Below, piece by piece: positions 6,493 to 14,642 of a stretch of DNA of 29,112 nucleotides. The stretch is from NCBI GenBank assembly GCA_018221165.1, contig JAAOYD010000002.1, positions 1 to 29,112 of the forward strand, read 5' to 3'. The translations under genes were made by a program, and so were the position numbers. Origin of the DNA: Candidatus Woesearchaeota archaeon. Its GTDB lineage: Archaea; Nanobdellota; Nanobdellia; Woesearchaeales; UBA525. Numbering within the stretch: the first letter of the stretch is position 1; the number at the start of each line of letters is the position of its first letter. The notes beneath the pieces are model-generated. The model was not told where the DNA came from. It saw only the letters and a program-made list of their open reading frames with translations, and did no database searches.

Positions 6493-7032
6493 CTATGACC
6501 CAATCCAGTAGGTTGAACTTCTCGGGGCGACGCTGTAGCGCTTCATATTGAGGAAGCTCTTCACAAGATCAACAACATCCCAACAGTCGCGAATCGCCAC
6601 ATCTTCAGCGAGGTGCGTCTGACTGCGCTTGATGAACTTGTCCGTCACTGTACGGAGAAAGTAGAAGAAGACACGATTCTCCCAACGGTGTTCGAAATCA
6701 GTATAGAGATTCGCGTCAAACCAGAGTTCGGCACGGCCATGAAAGAGTTTGCGCTTCACGCCATCAATCTCGACAACGCGCTCTTTCAAGTTCTTGAAAA
6801 AAGCATGAACCCTAATTTCAACTTTGAGATAATAGTTCGGTTTCTTGTAGGGCAGCAATTCAATGGTCACTTGGCGACCGGTTTCATAGACTTCTTCGTA
6901 GTTCTTCGCCTCGCAACGATCATAGCCGCGCTCGCGGAAGTAGTTGTCAATCTCCCAGAACAAGCCTTCTAAATCAAAGAGTCCTTCGTACTGGACTTGC
7001 TTGCCATCAACGAGATATTTGACTTCACTCAT
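6493..7032 (-). CDS. Unknown protein, second member of an adjacent paralogue pair
   Basis: 179 residues; I recognise no family. It is rich in W, Y, F and charged residues, with alternating strands (TIELLPYKKPNYYLKVEIRV) and helices, no membrane segment and no signal. It aligns end to end with the preceding gene product. Shared landmarks are FD near the start, a YFRERGY-like helix, a strand of KVEI/KIEM type, G-KRK---G-A, TDF/TDR, and a final SFLNM/ECLNM. It starts one base after the stop of the partner gene, so the two are translationally coupled and may form a heterodimer. Orphan family or very diverged fold; function not assignable from sequence alone. Confidence 0.85.
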   Translation of the reverse strand: MSEVKYLVDGKQVQYEGLFDLEGLFWEIDNYFRERGYDRCEAKNYEEVYETGRQVTIELLPYKKPNYYLKVEIRVHAFFKNLKERVVEIDGVKRKLFHGRAELWFDANLYTDFEHRWENRVFFYFLRTVTDKFIKRSQTHLAEDVAIRDCWDVVDLVKSFLNMKRYSVAPRSSTYWIGS

Positions 7033-7033
7033 A

Positions 7034-7582
7034 CTACCACGGTGCCTTATGTTTTGTCGACATATTTAAACATTCCTGAATCACGGTCGCGATATCCTGC
7101 GCACGATACTGATGAACATCGAGGAAATCAGTCTCCGCTTCGCGCCATCTCATCTCCATGTAGAGCTTGCCGAGGAATTCCTTGAATTTACTTCCTTTGA
7201 AGAAATGGTTTCGGTCAGTGATTGTCGTGTCCTTGATGGTGAACTGGGCCATTCCGTTGATAATCTTCCGCGGTTCGCCATTGACCATGACTTCTTGGCT
7301 GGACAGGTGCCACATCTCAATCTTTATATCGTAGCGTTCCGCCCAGAACTCGTCGATATCCCTCTGTGCATACCAGTCGGCCTTGATGCGCTTCCCAGTG
7401 TCCTTGATGCGGTTCTCGTAGAAACGGAAACGGCGCTGCTCAAACCAGCGCTGCAAGGTGCGTGCAGTATAGGTCCAATCGAACGGTCCTTTGAACCGCA
7501 CGACAATCTTCTGCTGGCCAGCAAACTGGTCGCCAGGCAGGCCGCTGCCCTTGTCACCGGCCTTCATCTTAGAGATTCCCAT
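7034..7582 (-). CDS. Unknown protein, first member of an adjacent paralogue pair
   Basis: 182 residues, from MGISKMKAGDKGSG. A glycine-rich, probably flexible start of about 25 residues is followed by a domain matching the next gene product, including FKGPFDWTYTARTLQRWFEQ, RYDIKIEMWHL and VIQECLNM. I chose the ATG at 7582 rather than an upstream GTG at 7603 because the TATA box at 7614-7623 predicts transcription starting between them and AGGTG precedes the ATG. No catalytic motif is obvious; conserved W, H and acidic residues are scattered. The pair is bounded by the divergent proS promoter and by tRNA-Ser. Confidence 0.85.
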   Translation of the reverse strand: MGISKMKAGDKGSGLPGDQFAGQQKIVVRFKGPFDWTYTARTLQRWFEQRRFRFYENRIKDTGKRIKADWYAQRDIDEFWAERYDIKIEMWHLSSQEVMVNGEPRKIINGMAQFTIKDTTITDRNHFFKGSKFKEFLGKLYMEMRWREAETDFLDVHQYRAQDIATVIQECLNMSTKHKAPW

Positions 7583-7613
7583 AGCTACACCTAGAACTTC
7601 CACCGACGAGAGA

Positions 7614-7623
7614 GTTTATAAAG
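7614..7623 (-). promoter_or_regulatory. TATA box of paralogue-pair operon
   Basis: Minus-strand CTTTATAAAC centred about 36 nt before the chosen ATG, leaving a short leader with AGGTG. Confidence 0.65.
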
Positions 7624-7670
7624 ATATCGCAGAGATGACGCTCACCTGCATCCAATGACAGGCAGCAAGC

Positions 7671-7679
7671 TTTTTAAAG
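7671..7679 (+). promoter_or_regulatory. TATA box of proS
   Basis: TTTTTAAAG centred 27 nt before the proS ATG; leaderless spacing. Confidence 0.7.
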
Positions 7680-7701
7680 CAACCTTTGCTCACTTTTCTC
7701 T

Positions 7702-9156
7702 ATGGCGAAGAAAGACCAGAACGCGGACCAGGACACAAAAGGCATCACTGTCAAGAAGACAGAAGACATGCCCGAATGGTACACGCAAGTCTGCCTCAAA
7801 GCAGAACTCGCTGATTACTCCCCTATCAAAGGTTGTATGGTCATCCGTCCGAACGGCTTCGCTCTCTGGCAAGCCATTGTTGACCAATTCAATGCCTATC
7901 TCAAGGAAGACAAGGTGCAGAACGCCTACTTCCCACTCTTCATCCCAGAAAGCTTCTTTAAACGGGAAGCGGAGCACGCAGAAGGCTTCACTCCGGAAGT
8001 GGCGTGGGTGCAGAATAAGGATGATAAAGGCGAGCGCTTCGCTATCAGACCTACATCAGAAACCATCATGTATGATAGCTATGGCAAGTGGATTCGCTCA
8101 TGGAGAGACCTTCCGCTGAGAATCAACCAGTGGTGCAACATCGTCCGGTGGGAAGTCCAGGATGTGAAACTCTTCCTCCGGAGCAGAGAATTCCTCTGGC
8201 AAGAAGGCCACTGCGTCTATGAAACAGACAAGGAATGTCACGAAGAGACACTTCATTATCTTGAACGCTACCGGCAGATCTCAGAAGACCTCCTTGCTAT
8301 ACCCGTTACGCTTGGCCTCAAGACGGAGCGAGAGAAGTTCGCTGGTGCAATCAGAACCTACTCTATCGAGTCACTCATGCCCGACGGCAAAGCGTTGCAG
8401 ATGGGCACGTCCCACGACCTCAGCCAAGGCTTTGCGAAATCATTCGAGATCAGCTTCCAGGACAAGGAAGGTAAACATGCGCGTCCATGGCAGAACAGCT
8501 GGGGCATCAGCACGCGAATGATTGGCGCCATCGTGCTCACCCACGGCGACGACAAAGGACTCATCATCCCACCAAGAGCAGCACTCAACAAAGTAGCAAT
8601 TGTTCCCATTATCTTCGAAGACAAGAAAGACATGATTATCAAAGAAACGGAGAAGGTTGGGGAGCTCCTCTCAGAGTTCAATCCTATCGTTGACACGCGC
8701 GGCGACTACACAAGTGGCTGGAAGTTCAACGAGTACGAACTCAAAGGCATTCCTCTTCGTGTTGAAGTCGGACCGAAAGACATCGAGAAGAAACAAGCAG
8801 TGGTTGTTCGCCGCGACACTGGCAAGAAGGAGTTCATCCCGCTCGACAAACTCAAGCAACACATCACGGACACACTCGAGGCCATGCATAAGAATCTCTA
8901 CGACACTGCGAAGAAACGCATCGACGCTGACATTGTCACGGTCAAAGACTTCAAAGCATTCGAGAAAGCCATCGAAGACAAGAAGATGGTCTTCACAGCG
9001 CACTGCGGCGAGGACGACTGCGAGCTCTGCATCAAGGAGAAAACAGCCGCGACCTCACGCTGCATCCCGTTCAAGGGCGGCGAACCCGGCAGTGAGACAT
9101 GTGTCCACTGCGACAAGCCCGCAAAGTACAAGCTCTACTTCGCGCGAGCATATTAA
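7702..9156 (+). CDS. proS: Prolyl-tRNA synthetase, archaeal/eukaryal type
   Basis: 484 residues, full length for the archaeal type. The class II core shows motif 1 (about 39-60, YSPIKGCMVIRPNGFALWQA). Motif 2 region is FAIRPTSETIMYDSYGKW with REFLWQEGH. Motif 3 region is GTSHDLSQGFAKSFEISFQD followed by HARPWQNSWGISTRMIG. An anticodon-binding domain follows. The C-terminal zinc module contains CGEDDCELC and CVHCDKPAKY and ends in the conserved FARAY. It charges tRNA-Pro with proline in the cytoplasm. The bacterial editing insert is absent, as expected. The TATA gives a leaderless message. rtcA follows closely but has its own promoter. Confidence 0.98.
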   Translation: MAKKDQNADQDTKGITVKKTEDMPEWYTQVCLKAELADYSPIKGCMVIRPNGFALWQAIVDQFNAYLKEDKVQNAYFPLFIPESFFKREAEHAEGFTPEVAWVQNKDDKGERFAIRPTSETIMYDSYGKWIRSWRDLPLRINQWCNIVRWEVQDVKLFLRSREFLWQEGHCVYETDKECHEETLHYLERYRQISEDLLAIPVTLGLKTEREKFAGAIRTYSIESLMPDGKALQMGTSHDLSQGFAKSFEISFQDKEGKHARPWQNSWGISTRMIGAIVLTHGDDKGLIIPPRAALNKVAIVPIIFEDKKDMIIKETEKVGELLSEFNPIVDTRGDYTSGWKFNEYELKGIPLRVEVGPKDIEKKQAVVVRRDTGKKEFIPLDKLKQHITDTLEAMHKNLYDTAKKRIDADIVTVKDFKAFEKAIEDKKMVFTAHCGEDDCELCIKEKTAATSRCIPFKGGEPGSETCVHCDKPAKYKLYFARAY

Positions 9157-9160
9157 AAAC
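9151..9160 (+). promoter_or_regulatory. TATA box of rtcA
   Basis: TATTAAAAAC overlaps the proS stop codon and lies 27 nt before the rtcA ATG. A T-rich tract (9163-9180) between them may end proS transcripts. Confidence 0.6.
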
Positions 9161-9181
9161 ACCTCTTTCTTCCTTTTTTTC

Positions 9182-10201
9182 ATGATAGAGATAGACGGCA
9201 GCCACGGTGAAGGAGGGGGTGCAATTCTCAGAACCGCACTCGCACTTTCAACCATCACAAACAAACCATTCAGAATCAAAAACATTCGACACAGCCGTCC
9301 AAACCCAGGCTTGAAAAGAGAACACCTCTACTGCATCCGAATTCTCCAACAGCTTTCAAAAGCGAAAGTCGAAGACGCGCATCTTGGTTCGGAATCAATC
9401 ATGTTTGTTCCTGGTGAAGTTAAGAGCAAGAAGATTGAGTATGACTTGGAGACTGCGGCAAGCACGACACTGGTCGCCCAATGCATCATCCTCTCGACTA
9501 TTTTTACCGGTAAACGGGTCTCCCTCGAACTCATTGGCGGTACTGATGTCAAATGGAGTATCCCGGCGGATTATCTCGCCAATGTTGTCGCGCCCGCACT
9601 AAAACCGCTTGGTGATATCATTGTCAGAATACAAAAGCGCGGTTACTACCCAAAAGGCAGTGGGAAACTCACTGTAAGCATCAAAGGGCATGAACGCATG
9701 GACGGCAGCGCGCTGCCAAAACTTACATTTATTGAACGGGGTAACTCTGTAGTGATTCAGGGTAGCGCACACGCATCTGTAGAATTAGAGAAAGCTGAAG
9801 TAGCAGGCAGGATGAAAGCAACAGTCGATCTCCTGCTGAAAGAAGCTGACATCAGTCAATCATACTCGGTGACCAAAAGTACCGGCGCCTGTGTCACGCT
9901 CTGGGCACGCTACGAACACACAACGCTTGGCGCGTCAGGACTCGGGGAAAAAGGAGTCAAGGCAGAAACAATAGCCGAGAACGCGGTGAAAGAGTTGCAG
10001 GAATATATAGGGAGTAAGGCGGTCGTTGATTCTCATCTTGCTGACCAGCTTACACCGTATCTTGCCCTATGTGGTGGTTCTTTGAAGACGAACAAGATAA
10101 CTGGGCATGTCAAGAGCAACATCTACGTCTGCGAACAGTTTCTCGACGTGAAATTCGAGATCGATGAAGAGAAAGGAATAGTAAAAACTGTTTCTACTTG
10201 A
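9182..10201 (+). CDS. rtcA: RNA 3'-terminal phosphate cyclase
   Basis: 339 residues from MIEIDGSHGEGGGAILRTAL, the unmistakable RtcA N-terminus. Other family marks are RPNPGLKREHL, the glycine-rich YPKGSGKL and VDSHLADQLTPYLAL. The last carries the histidine (His285) that corresponds to the adenylated nucleophile. The enzyme converts RNA 3'-phosphates to 2',3'-cyclic phosphates using ATP, feeding RNA repair and ligation. The frame is open much further upstream, inside proS, but the family start and the TATA both point to ATG 9182. Its 3' end overlaps the convergent coiled-coil gene by 8 bp. No RtcB gene is present here. Confidence 0.97.
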   Translation: MIEIDGSHGEGGGAILRTALALSTITNKPFRIKNIRHSRPNPGLKREHLYCIRILQQLSKAKVEDAHLGSESIMFVPGEVKSKKIEYDLETAASTTLVAQCIILSTIFTGKRVSLELIGGTDVKWSIPADYLANVVAPALKPLGDIIVRIQKRGYYPKGSGKLTVSIKGHERMDGSALPKLTFIERGNSVVIQGSAHASVELEKAEVAGRMKATVDLLLKEADISQSYSVTKSTGACVTLWARYEHTTLGASGLGEKGVKAETIAENAVKELQEYIGSKAVVDSHLADQLTPYLALCGGSLKTNKITGHVKSNIYVCEQFLDVKFEIDEEKGIVKTVST

Positions 10202-12539
10202 GCCCAGCCATCTGGATATCGTCATATAATTCCCTGATGGTCGTGTACAACACCTGCTTCTCATGAGGTGACAATTTCTCCTTGTTGAAGCGCTCACGAA
10301 TCTTATTGTATAAATTCCGTGCTTCTGCGATGTCATCACTTGACAACGCTTGCCGCGCCTGGTCAAGCATGGTGTAGATTTTCAGGTTGCGGACGCTCTC
10401 AGGATCGGGTGCGTCACCCATATCCGAGAGCTTGGCTTTCAAGTAATTGTGCATGCCGCCCTTGCTGAGCCGCTTCTCATGCTCCTCGATGCTTTGTTCG
10501 GCTTCCTCGACATACTGTGCAATCTTTCGTCGCTCCTGCAGTTTCTCCTCAAGCTTTGCTTCAGCTTCTTCTGCCTTCTTCCGGCGGTCCTCGAGTTTAC
10601 GCTGCTCGTTCTTAACCGTGTTGATATTCTTCTTCTGCACGGCTTCGGCTGTCTTCTTCTCTTTCGTGAACTTGCTCTTCGCCTGCTTCATCTCCGCCAG
10701 TTCCTTCTTCAGGACAGCTTCCTGCTTGGTCATCTCCTGCTCACGCTTGTTCAGCTTGTCTCGGAGCGTCTTGACGATTTTCTCCTGGCGTGCAATGCTC
10801 GTTTTTGTCGTTGTGACCTTCTTCCTTTCCTCGTTGAACTTGTCCTTCTCGTCCACGAATTTCTCCTTCTCCTTTTCGAGCTTTTCGCGGTCAATGTGAA
10901 TGGCCTTAACATCAGCTTCGGCCTTCTTAGCTTCAGTGAGTAGTTGTTCTGCTTCGTGACGGCTTGCTTCCATCTCAGAGCGTTCTTTGTTCAAAGTCTG
11001 CTCAAGATTCTTCAAGCTTTCTTGTTGGGCCCGAAGCTTTTCCTCGCGTTCGGTCGCACGTTCATCGCGCTTCTCGTACTTCTGTTCGAAAGCGCGTTCC
11101 ATCACTTCGAGCTTCTGCTCGTATTCGCGCTTGGTGTCCACTGCTTCTTGGCGTTCGTTGTGGAGACCTTCACGCTCTTCAGCGAGTTGTCGCTCAACTT
11201 CAGCACTGAGTCGCTCCTCAATACCTTTCGTGACGAGTTTGTGTTCTTCTTCAAGCTCTTCGGACTTCTCACGGAGTTGCTGCTGCAATCCCTCAAGTTT
11301 CGCTTGTATACCATCAGCGTCGTCCAGCTTCTGCTTGCGTTGCGCGATAATCTCATCAATCTTTGACTCTTCATCGTCGAAGCGTTCAGTAAGCGCATCC
11401 TCGTGGGATTTGAGAATCTTGAGCAGTTCCTTCTTCGCCCCTTGGTTCCTCATCTGCTCGGCGATACGTTCCTCCTCGAGGACGTGCTGGAGCCACGCGG
11501 CGAAATCATTCTTGTCTTCGGTAACGTGATACTTGAAAGTCTCTTCGTCAATTATCTCAAGCGCGTCAAGAAGATCGCGGAGACTCTTCAGAGAAGCCCC
11601 GTTCTTGAGGACGAACTCTTTCCCCGGCGAGACTTGTCTGTCGAATGGGTGGTCTGATGATGGGACATCGTCATGCTTGACGAGGTCATGGAGTTCCTGG
11701 TCGAGTTGTTTGTGCTCTTCTTCGAGATCGTGGAAATGCTCACCGATAAGATCGTCGAACTTGACCGGTTCGCCCGGTTCGGCTGTCGGTGCTTCAGCTT
11801 CTTCATGGACTGGTTGCGCTTCTGGTAGTTCAGGTGGTGCTTCGAATTCTTCAGGAATTGCTTCACCAGGAAGTGCATGTTCTTCGGGCAACGGTTCATC
11901 GACCGGTGCTGGTTCATCAAGGTCTGGGAGATTATCAGAAGTGTCCGTCGGTTCAGGTTCTTCACGCTTTTCCCACTTACCAGCTTCTTGCGGTGTTGGA
12001 AGTGTAGCTTCTTCAGCCCACTCAGACGAATCACTATCGGGAGGCCGTTGTTCATGCTCGCTCCACTCATCTACTTCGAAGCTTCCCTGTTCACGTGGCT
12101 CTTCAGTGGGTGGTGCAATAGGTTCGGGTGCGGTGGAGGTCTCCATTGCAATAGGTTCCTCTTCTTGTATTGGAGATTCAGGTAATTGAGCGTCAGGTGT
12201 CGGTTTTTGAGTAGGTTCTTCGGGTACTATTTCTGGAGCTGTAGGCTCAGGAGCGGGCACACTCTTAGTAGGTTCTGGAGGTGGCATGTCTTGAGTTTCA
12301 GGTGCGGGAGGGTTCGGTGCGGTACCCTCTTGCTCAGCTAAGCCAAGCTTCTGACGAATGTCATCGAGATTGAAGTTCTCTTCAGTGCTCTGTCCGGCTT
12401 CGAAGCTCGAGAGCTGTTCGGCAGCAGCAGGAATCTCGGCCTCTTCATTTTCTTTCTTCTTGAAGAGCTTGCCAAAGAATCCTTTTTGACCGTCCGGCAC
12501 GCCAGGCGCGCTCGGCGGAGCAATATCAAGAGCACTCAT
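10194..12539 (-). CDS. Large coiled-coil protein with Pro/Glu-rich linker and DUF5752-like domain
   Basis: 781 residues from MSALDIAPPSAPGVPDG. Order: a short basic-aromatic patch GFFGKLFKKK (20-29); LDDIRQKLGL (58-67); a long proline/glutamate-rich disordered region (about 70-300); and a compact domain at about 305-365 (EFVLKNGASLKSLRDLLDAL, KYHVTEDKNDFAAWLQHVL) resembling DUF5752. Then come a continuous charged coiled coil (about 375-695) and a C-terminal helical hairpin (about 710-781, YTMLDQARQALSSDDIAEAR). No membrane segment and no nucleotide-binding motif, so it is not an SMC ATPase. A scaffold or cytoskeletal role is inferred. GGGGGTG precedes the ATG, whose first base pairs lie within the stop of a 26-codon ORF. 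It is convergent with rtcA. Confidence 0.85.
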   Translation of the reverse strand: MSALDIAPPSAPGVPDGQKGFFGKLFKKKENEEAEIPAAAEQLSSFEAGQSTEENFNLDDIRQKLGLAEQEGTAPNPPAPETQDMPPPEPTKSVPAPEPTAPEIVPEEPTQKPTPDAQLPESPIQEEEPIAMETSTAPEPIAPPTEEPREQGSFEVDEWSEHEQRPPDSDSSEWAEEATLPTPQEAGKWEKREEPEPTDTSDNLPDLDEPAPVDEPLPEEHALPGEAIPEEFEAPPELPEAQPVHEEAEAPTAEPGEPVKFDDLIGEHFHDLEEEHKQLDQELHDLVKHDDVPSSDHPFDRQVSPGKEFVLKNGASLKSLRDLLDALEIIDEETFKYHVTEDKNDFAAWLQHVLEEERIAEQMRNQGAKKELLKILKSHEDALTERFDDEESKIDEIIAQRKQKLDDADGIQAKLEGLQQQLREKSEELEEEHKLVTKGIEERLSAEVERQLAEEREGLHNERQEAVDTKREYEQKLEVMERAFEQKYEKRDERATEREEKLRAQQESLKNLEQTLNKERSEMEASRHEAEQLLTEAKKAEADVKAIHIDREKLEKEKEKFVDEKDKFNEERKKVTTTKTSIARQEKIVKTLRDKLNKREQEMTKQEAVLKKELAEMKQAKSKFTKEKKTAEAVQKKNINTVKNEQRKLEDRRKKAEEAEAKLEEKLQERRKIAQYVEEAEQSIEEHEKRLSKGGMHNYLKAKLSDMGDAPDPESVRNLKIYTMLDQARQALSSDDIAEARNLYNKIRERFNKEKLSPHEKQVLYTTIRELYDDIQMAGLK

Positions 12540-12616
12540 GAATGGACACCCCCTTTCGGAACTAGGATAATGCTTCGAACGTTTTCTCGTCGGTAAGGCC
12601 GAAGCACTTCCTTCAT
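12536..12616 (-). CDS. Leaderless 26-aa upstream ORF
   Basis: The minus-strand frame MKEVLRPYRRENVRSIILVP ends six residues later (KGGVHS) in a TGA. That TGA overlaps the ATG of the large coiled-coil gene as ATGA. The TATA at 12636-12645 is centred 24 nt before this ATG, so the message would start at or next to it. Basic peptide of no known family. It could be a translated leader that couples to the coiled-coil gene, or chance. Short length limits confidence. Confidence 0.45.
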   Translation of the reverse strand: MKEVLRPYRRENVRSIILVPKGGVHS

Positions 12617-12635
12617 CAGTGGGTACACCTGAAGA

Positions 12636-12645
12636 GTATTTAAAC
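12636..12645 (-). promoter_or_regulatory. TATA box upstream of uORF and coiled-coil gene
   Basis: Minus-strand GTTTAAATAC, close to the archaeal consensus. It is about 100 nt from the large gene ATG but at leaderless distance from the 26-codon ORF. Confidence 0.65.
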
Positions 12646-12703
12646 GTTTTGTGACCACTTCTGGAGAGAGAACACGGATTTCTCTCTCTGAGCCCGGCGA
12701 AAA

Positions 12704-12713
12704 GGTTAAAAGG
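12704..12713 (+). promoter_or_regulatory. TATA box of the 12735-13079 gene
   Basis: GGTTAAAAGG centred 27 nt before ATG 12735. Confidence 0.6.
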
Positions 12714-12734
12714 TCTCTCCTCCCTTGTTTGGGT

Positions 12735-13079
12735 ATGGAAACGCCGGAAGAGTTCACCACATATCTTCATTCGCTTCAAGGACGGCTCGCAAAAGTAGAG
12801 AAAGAGATGGCAGGTTTGGTAAGTAAGGAACACCAACGTGAAGAGCTGCTTGAGGAAAAACATGGTAGTCTCCGCTCGGAGATGGAACTTGTGCGTCAGG
12901 ATACTCAGAAAGTTGAGGATGAGCTACTGCGGATTGTGCGACAGACTGAGAAGCTCGTTGGTGCGTTCAAGGATGCGGCCCGCGCGCCGCAAATGAATAG
13001 GCTACAGCAACGAGTCGATGCGTGGAAAGGCGAGCAATACGTTTCGCGGAAAGAGTTCAAGAAGCTCGCTGAGGAATAA
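12735..13079 (+). CDS. Small coiled-coil protein, 114 aa
   Basis: METPEEFTTYLHSLQGRLAK, then an almost uninterrupted charged helix (LSKEHQREEL-like heptads, about 10-95), ending in a basic KEFKKLAEE. No cysteines, signal or membrane segment. The start is the ATG with a TATA at leaderless spacing; the open frame upstream has no support. It is divergent from the uORF and large coiled-coil gene, with about 60 bp between the two TATA boxes, so co-regulation is possible. Family unknown; it could be a partner of the large coiled-coil protein, but that is only suggested by position. Confidence 0.75.
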   Translation: METPEEFTTYLHSLQGRLAKVEKEMAGLVSKEHQREELLEEKHGSLRSEMELVRQDTQKVEDELLRIVRQTEKLVGAFKDAARAPQMNRLQQRVDAWKGEQYVSRKEFKKLAEE

Positions 13080-13088
13080 TTTTATTAA
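13079..13088 (+). promoter_or_regulatory. TATA box of the 13111-13404 gene
   Basis: ATTTTATTAA centred 27 nt before ATG 13111; it abuts the preceding stop codon. Confidence 0.55.
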
Positions 13089-13110
13089 CTCCCTTCTTAT
13101 CCACTCTGAA

Positions 13111-13404
13111 ATGGGAACTAACGAACCGAAATATTCTGTCGGGACAATCAATATTCATGAGGATAGGCGTCGAACCAATAGCTTTCTCTACGCGACTGTT
13201 GATGTCACAATTACTCAATCCAGTGGATACAATTGGCATACTGGAAAAGAACGGACTCATGGAGACACCAAGACAGTCGAGGTGATACTGAGTAGTCCAG
13301 GCATCAACAAAGCCTATAGGAAAATGAGACGTCAACTGCGATTCGAAGGGGTTCCTGAACGATCCCTTCCGAATGATACGCGTGATGTCTATTCACATGT
13401 GTAG
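13111..13404 (+). CDS. Hypothetical protein, 97 aa
   Basis: Starts MGTNEPKYSVGTINIHEDRR. I recognise no family. The sequence alternates in a beta-like way (FLYATVDVTITQSSGYNW, KTVEVILSS) and then has a basic helix (KAYRKMRRQLRF). The TATA at leaderless spacing selects this ATG; an open frame extends upstream through the previous gene but has no start signal. It is somewhat AT-richer than taw1 and may be a lineage-specific gene. It ends shortly before the taw1 promoter and has its own transcript by prediction. Confidence 0.65.
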   Translation: MGTNEPKYSVGTINIHEDRRRTNSFLYATVDVTITQSSGYNWHTGKERTHGDTKTVEVILSSPGINKAYRKMRRQLRFEGVPERSLPNDTRDVYSHV

Positions 13405-13410
13405 GCATAA

Positions 13411-13420
13411 CATTTTTAAC
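13411..13420 (+). promoter_or_regulatory. TATA box of taw1
   Basis: CATTTTTAAC centred 27 nt before ATG 13443. Confidence 0.65.
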
Positions 13421-13442
13421 TCGTTCTCAGCGCCCGTATAGG

Positions 13443-14642
13443 ATGCTCACTCAGGAAGCGAAGGAAGAACTTATTCGTCAGCAATATCGTGTTGTCGGTG
13501 AGCACAGCGCGGTCAAGATCTGCGGCTGGACGAAGAACATGCTGCGCGGTCGCGGTGGCTGCTACAAACTCAAGTTCTATGGCATCATGAGTCACCAGTG
13601 CCTGCAGATGTCCACTTCTTTGAGTTGCGCGAACAGGTGTATGTTCTGCTGGCGCGGCTACAAGGCACCAGTTTCTAAGGAATGGAAATGGGGTGTCGAT
13701 GACCCTGCGATGATACTCGACGGCAGCCTTGCTGCGCAAGAATCCTTGCTTACTGGCTTCGGTGGCCACGATGAAGTGCATACCGCAATGCACGACCAAT
13801 CAAAAGAAGTCAAGCACGTTGCGCTCTCACTCACCGGAGAACCTATTATCTATCCGCGGATTAACGAGCTGCTGGCTCTCTTTGACAAGCGAGGTATCAG
13901 CACGTTCATGGTGACGAACGCGCAATACGCAGAACAGATAAAGAATCTTGCTCCAGTCACACAATTATACCTCTCTCTCGACGCTCCTAATAAGAAGCTG
14001 CTCAAGAAAGTCGATGTGCCGTTATTCACCGATTACTGGGAGCGGTTGAACAAGAGCTTGGAGTACCTGGCTGAGAAACAGCAACGGACATGCATTCGTC
14101 TCACAGCCATCAAGGGTGTGAACATGATTGAGCCTGAAAACTATGCTGCGCTCATCAGGAAAGGCAGTCCGGACTTTATTGAAATCAAGAGCTACATGCA
14201 TGTCGGTGCATCACGAAAGTTCCTCGGCCAAGAAAACATGCCCTTGCACGAAGAAATTATCGCGTTCACCAAAGAAATCTTGGAACACCTTCCTGACTAC
14301 GAACTTGTCAGTGAGCACATTCCGTCCCGAGTTGTCATGGTCGTGAAGAAGAAATATAAGAAAGCTGGGGAATGGTTCACCTGGATAGACTTCCCGAAAT
14401 ACAAGAAGCTCTCGCTCGCCGGCAAGCCATTTACTACTGATGATTATCTCAGAGAGACGCCCAAGAACTCGCTCGGTATCTCTGGAAAGAAAACACCGAC
14501 CAAGGAAGAGAGCATCGAGCAACGAAAACAGCAGAAAGCACGACAGCTCAAACTCGTCAAGAAAGCAAAAGGCATTACTGTTGATGAGAGCACCCAAGAG
14601 CTCGACTTCTACAATGAGGAGCTCGATGATGAAGGCTGCTGA
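13443..14642 (+). CDS. taw1: tRNA 4-demethylwyosine synthase (radical SAM)
   Basis: 399 residues. The radical-SAM motif CANRCMFCW supplies Cys62, 66 and 69. Cys27, 40 and 53 sit at the spacing that binds the second [4Fe-4S] cluster in archaeal Taw1/TYW1. LSLTGEPIIYPRINELL and YLSLDAPNK are further family marks. The enzyme condenses N1-methylguanosine-37 of tRNA-Phe with pyruvate to form the tricyclic wyosine base. The C-terminal about 70 residues are charged and end EELDDEGC, longer than the core. Neither Trm5 nor Taw2/3 is adjacent. The gene is leaderless by promoter spacing and overlaps the convergent regulator gene by 34 bp. Confidence 0.97.
   Translation: MLTQEAKEELIRQQYRVVGEHSAVKICGWTKNMLRGRGGCYKLKFYGIMSHQCLQMSTSLSCANRCMFCWRGYKAPVSKEWKWGVDDPAMILDGSLAAQESLLTGFGGHDEVHTAMHDQSKEVKHVALSLTGEPIIYPRINELLALFDKRGISTFMVTNAQYAEQIKNLAPVTQLYLSLDAPNKKLLKKVDVPLFTDYWERLNKSLEYLAEKQQRTCIRLTAIKGVNMIEPENYAALIRKGSPDFIEIKSYMHVGASRKFLGQENMPLHEEIIAFTKEILEHLPDYELVSEHIPSRVVMVVKKKYKKAGEWFTWIDFPKYKKLSLAGKPFTTDDYLRETPKNSLGISGKKTPTKEESIEQRKQQKARQLKLVKKAKGITVDESTQELDFYNEELDDEGC

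Noticed and set aside
8657..9181. N-terminal extension of rtcA inside proS
   Set aside because: Arg/Ser/Thr-rich shadow of proS in another frame; the conserved RtcA start and TATA place the start at 9182.
10350..12189. Several long plus-strand open frames opposite the large coiled-coil gene (e.g. 10350-10943, 10944-11366, 11533-12189)
   Set aside because: They are antisense to a Glu/Lys-rich coiled coil, which yields Leu/Phe/Ser-rich stop-poor shadows. They have no start signals or family features.
12540..12863. N-terminal extension of the large coiled-coil protein
   Set aside because: It crosses two promoters and has no conserved character; ATG 12539 has a strong Shine-Dalgarno.
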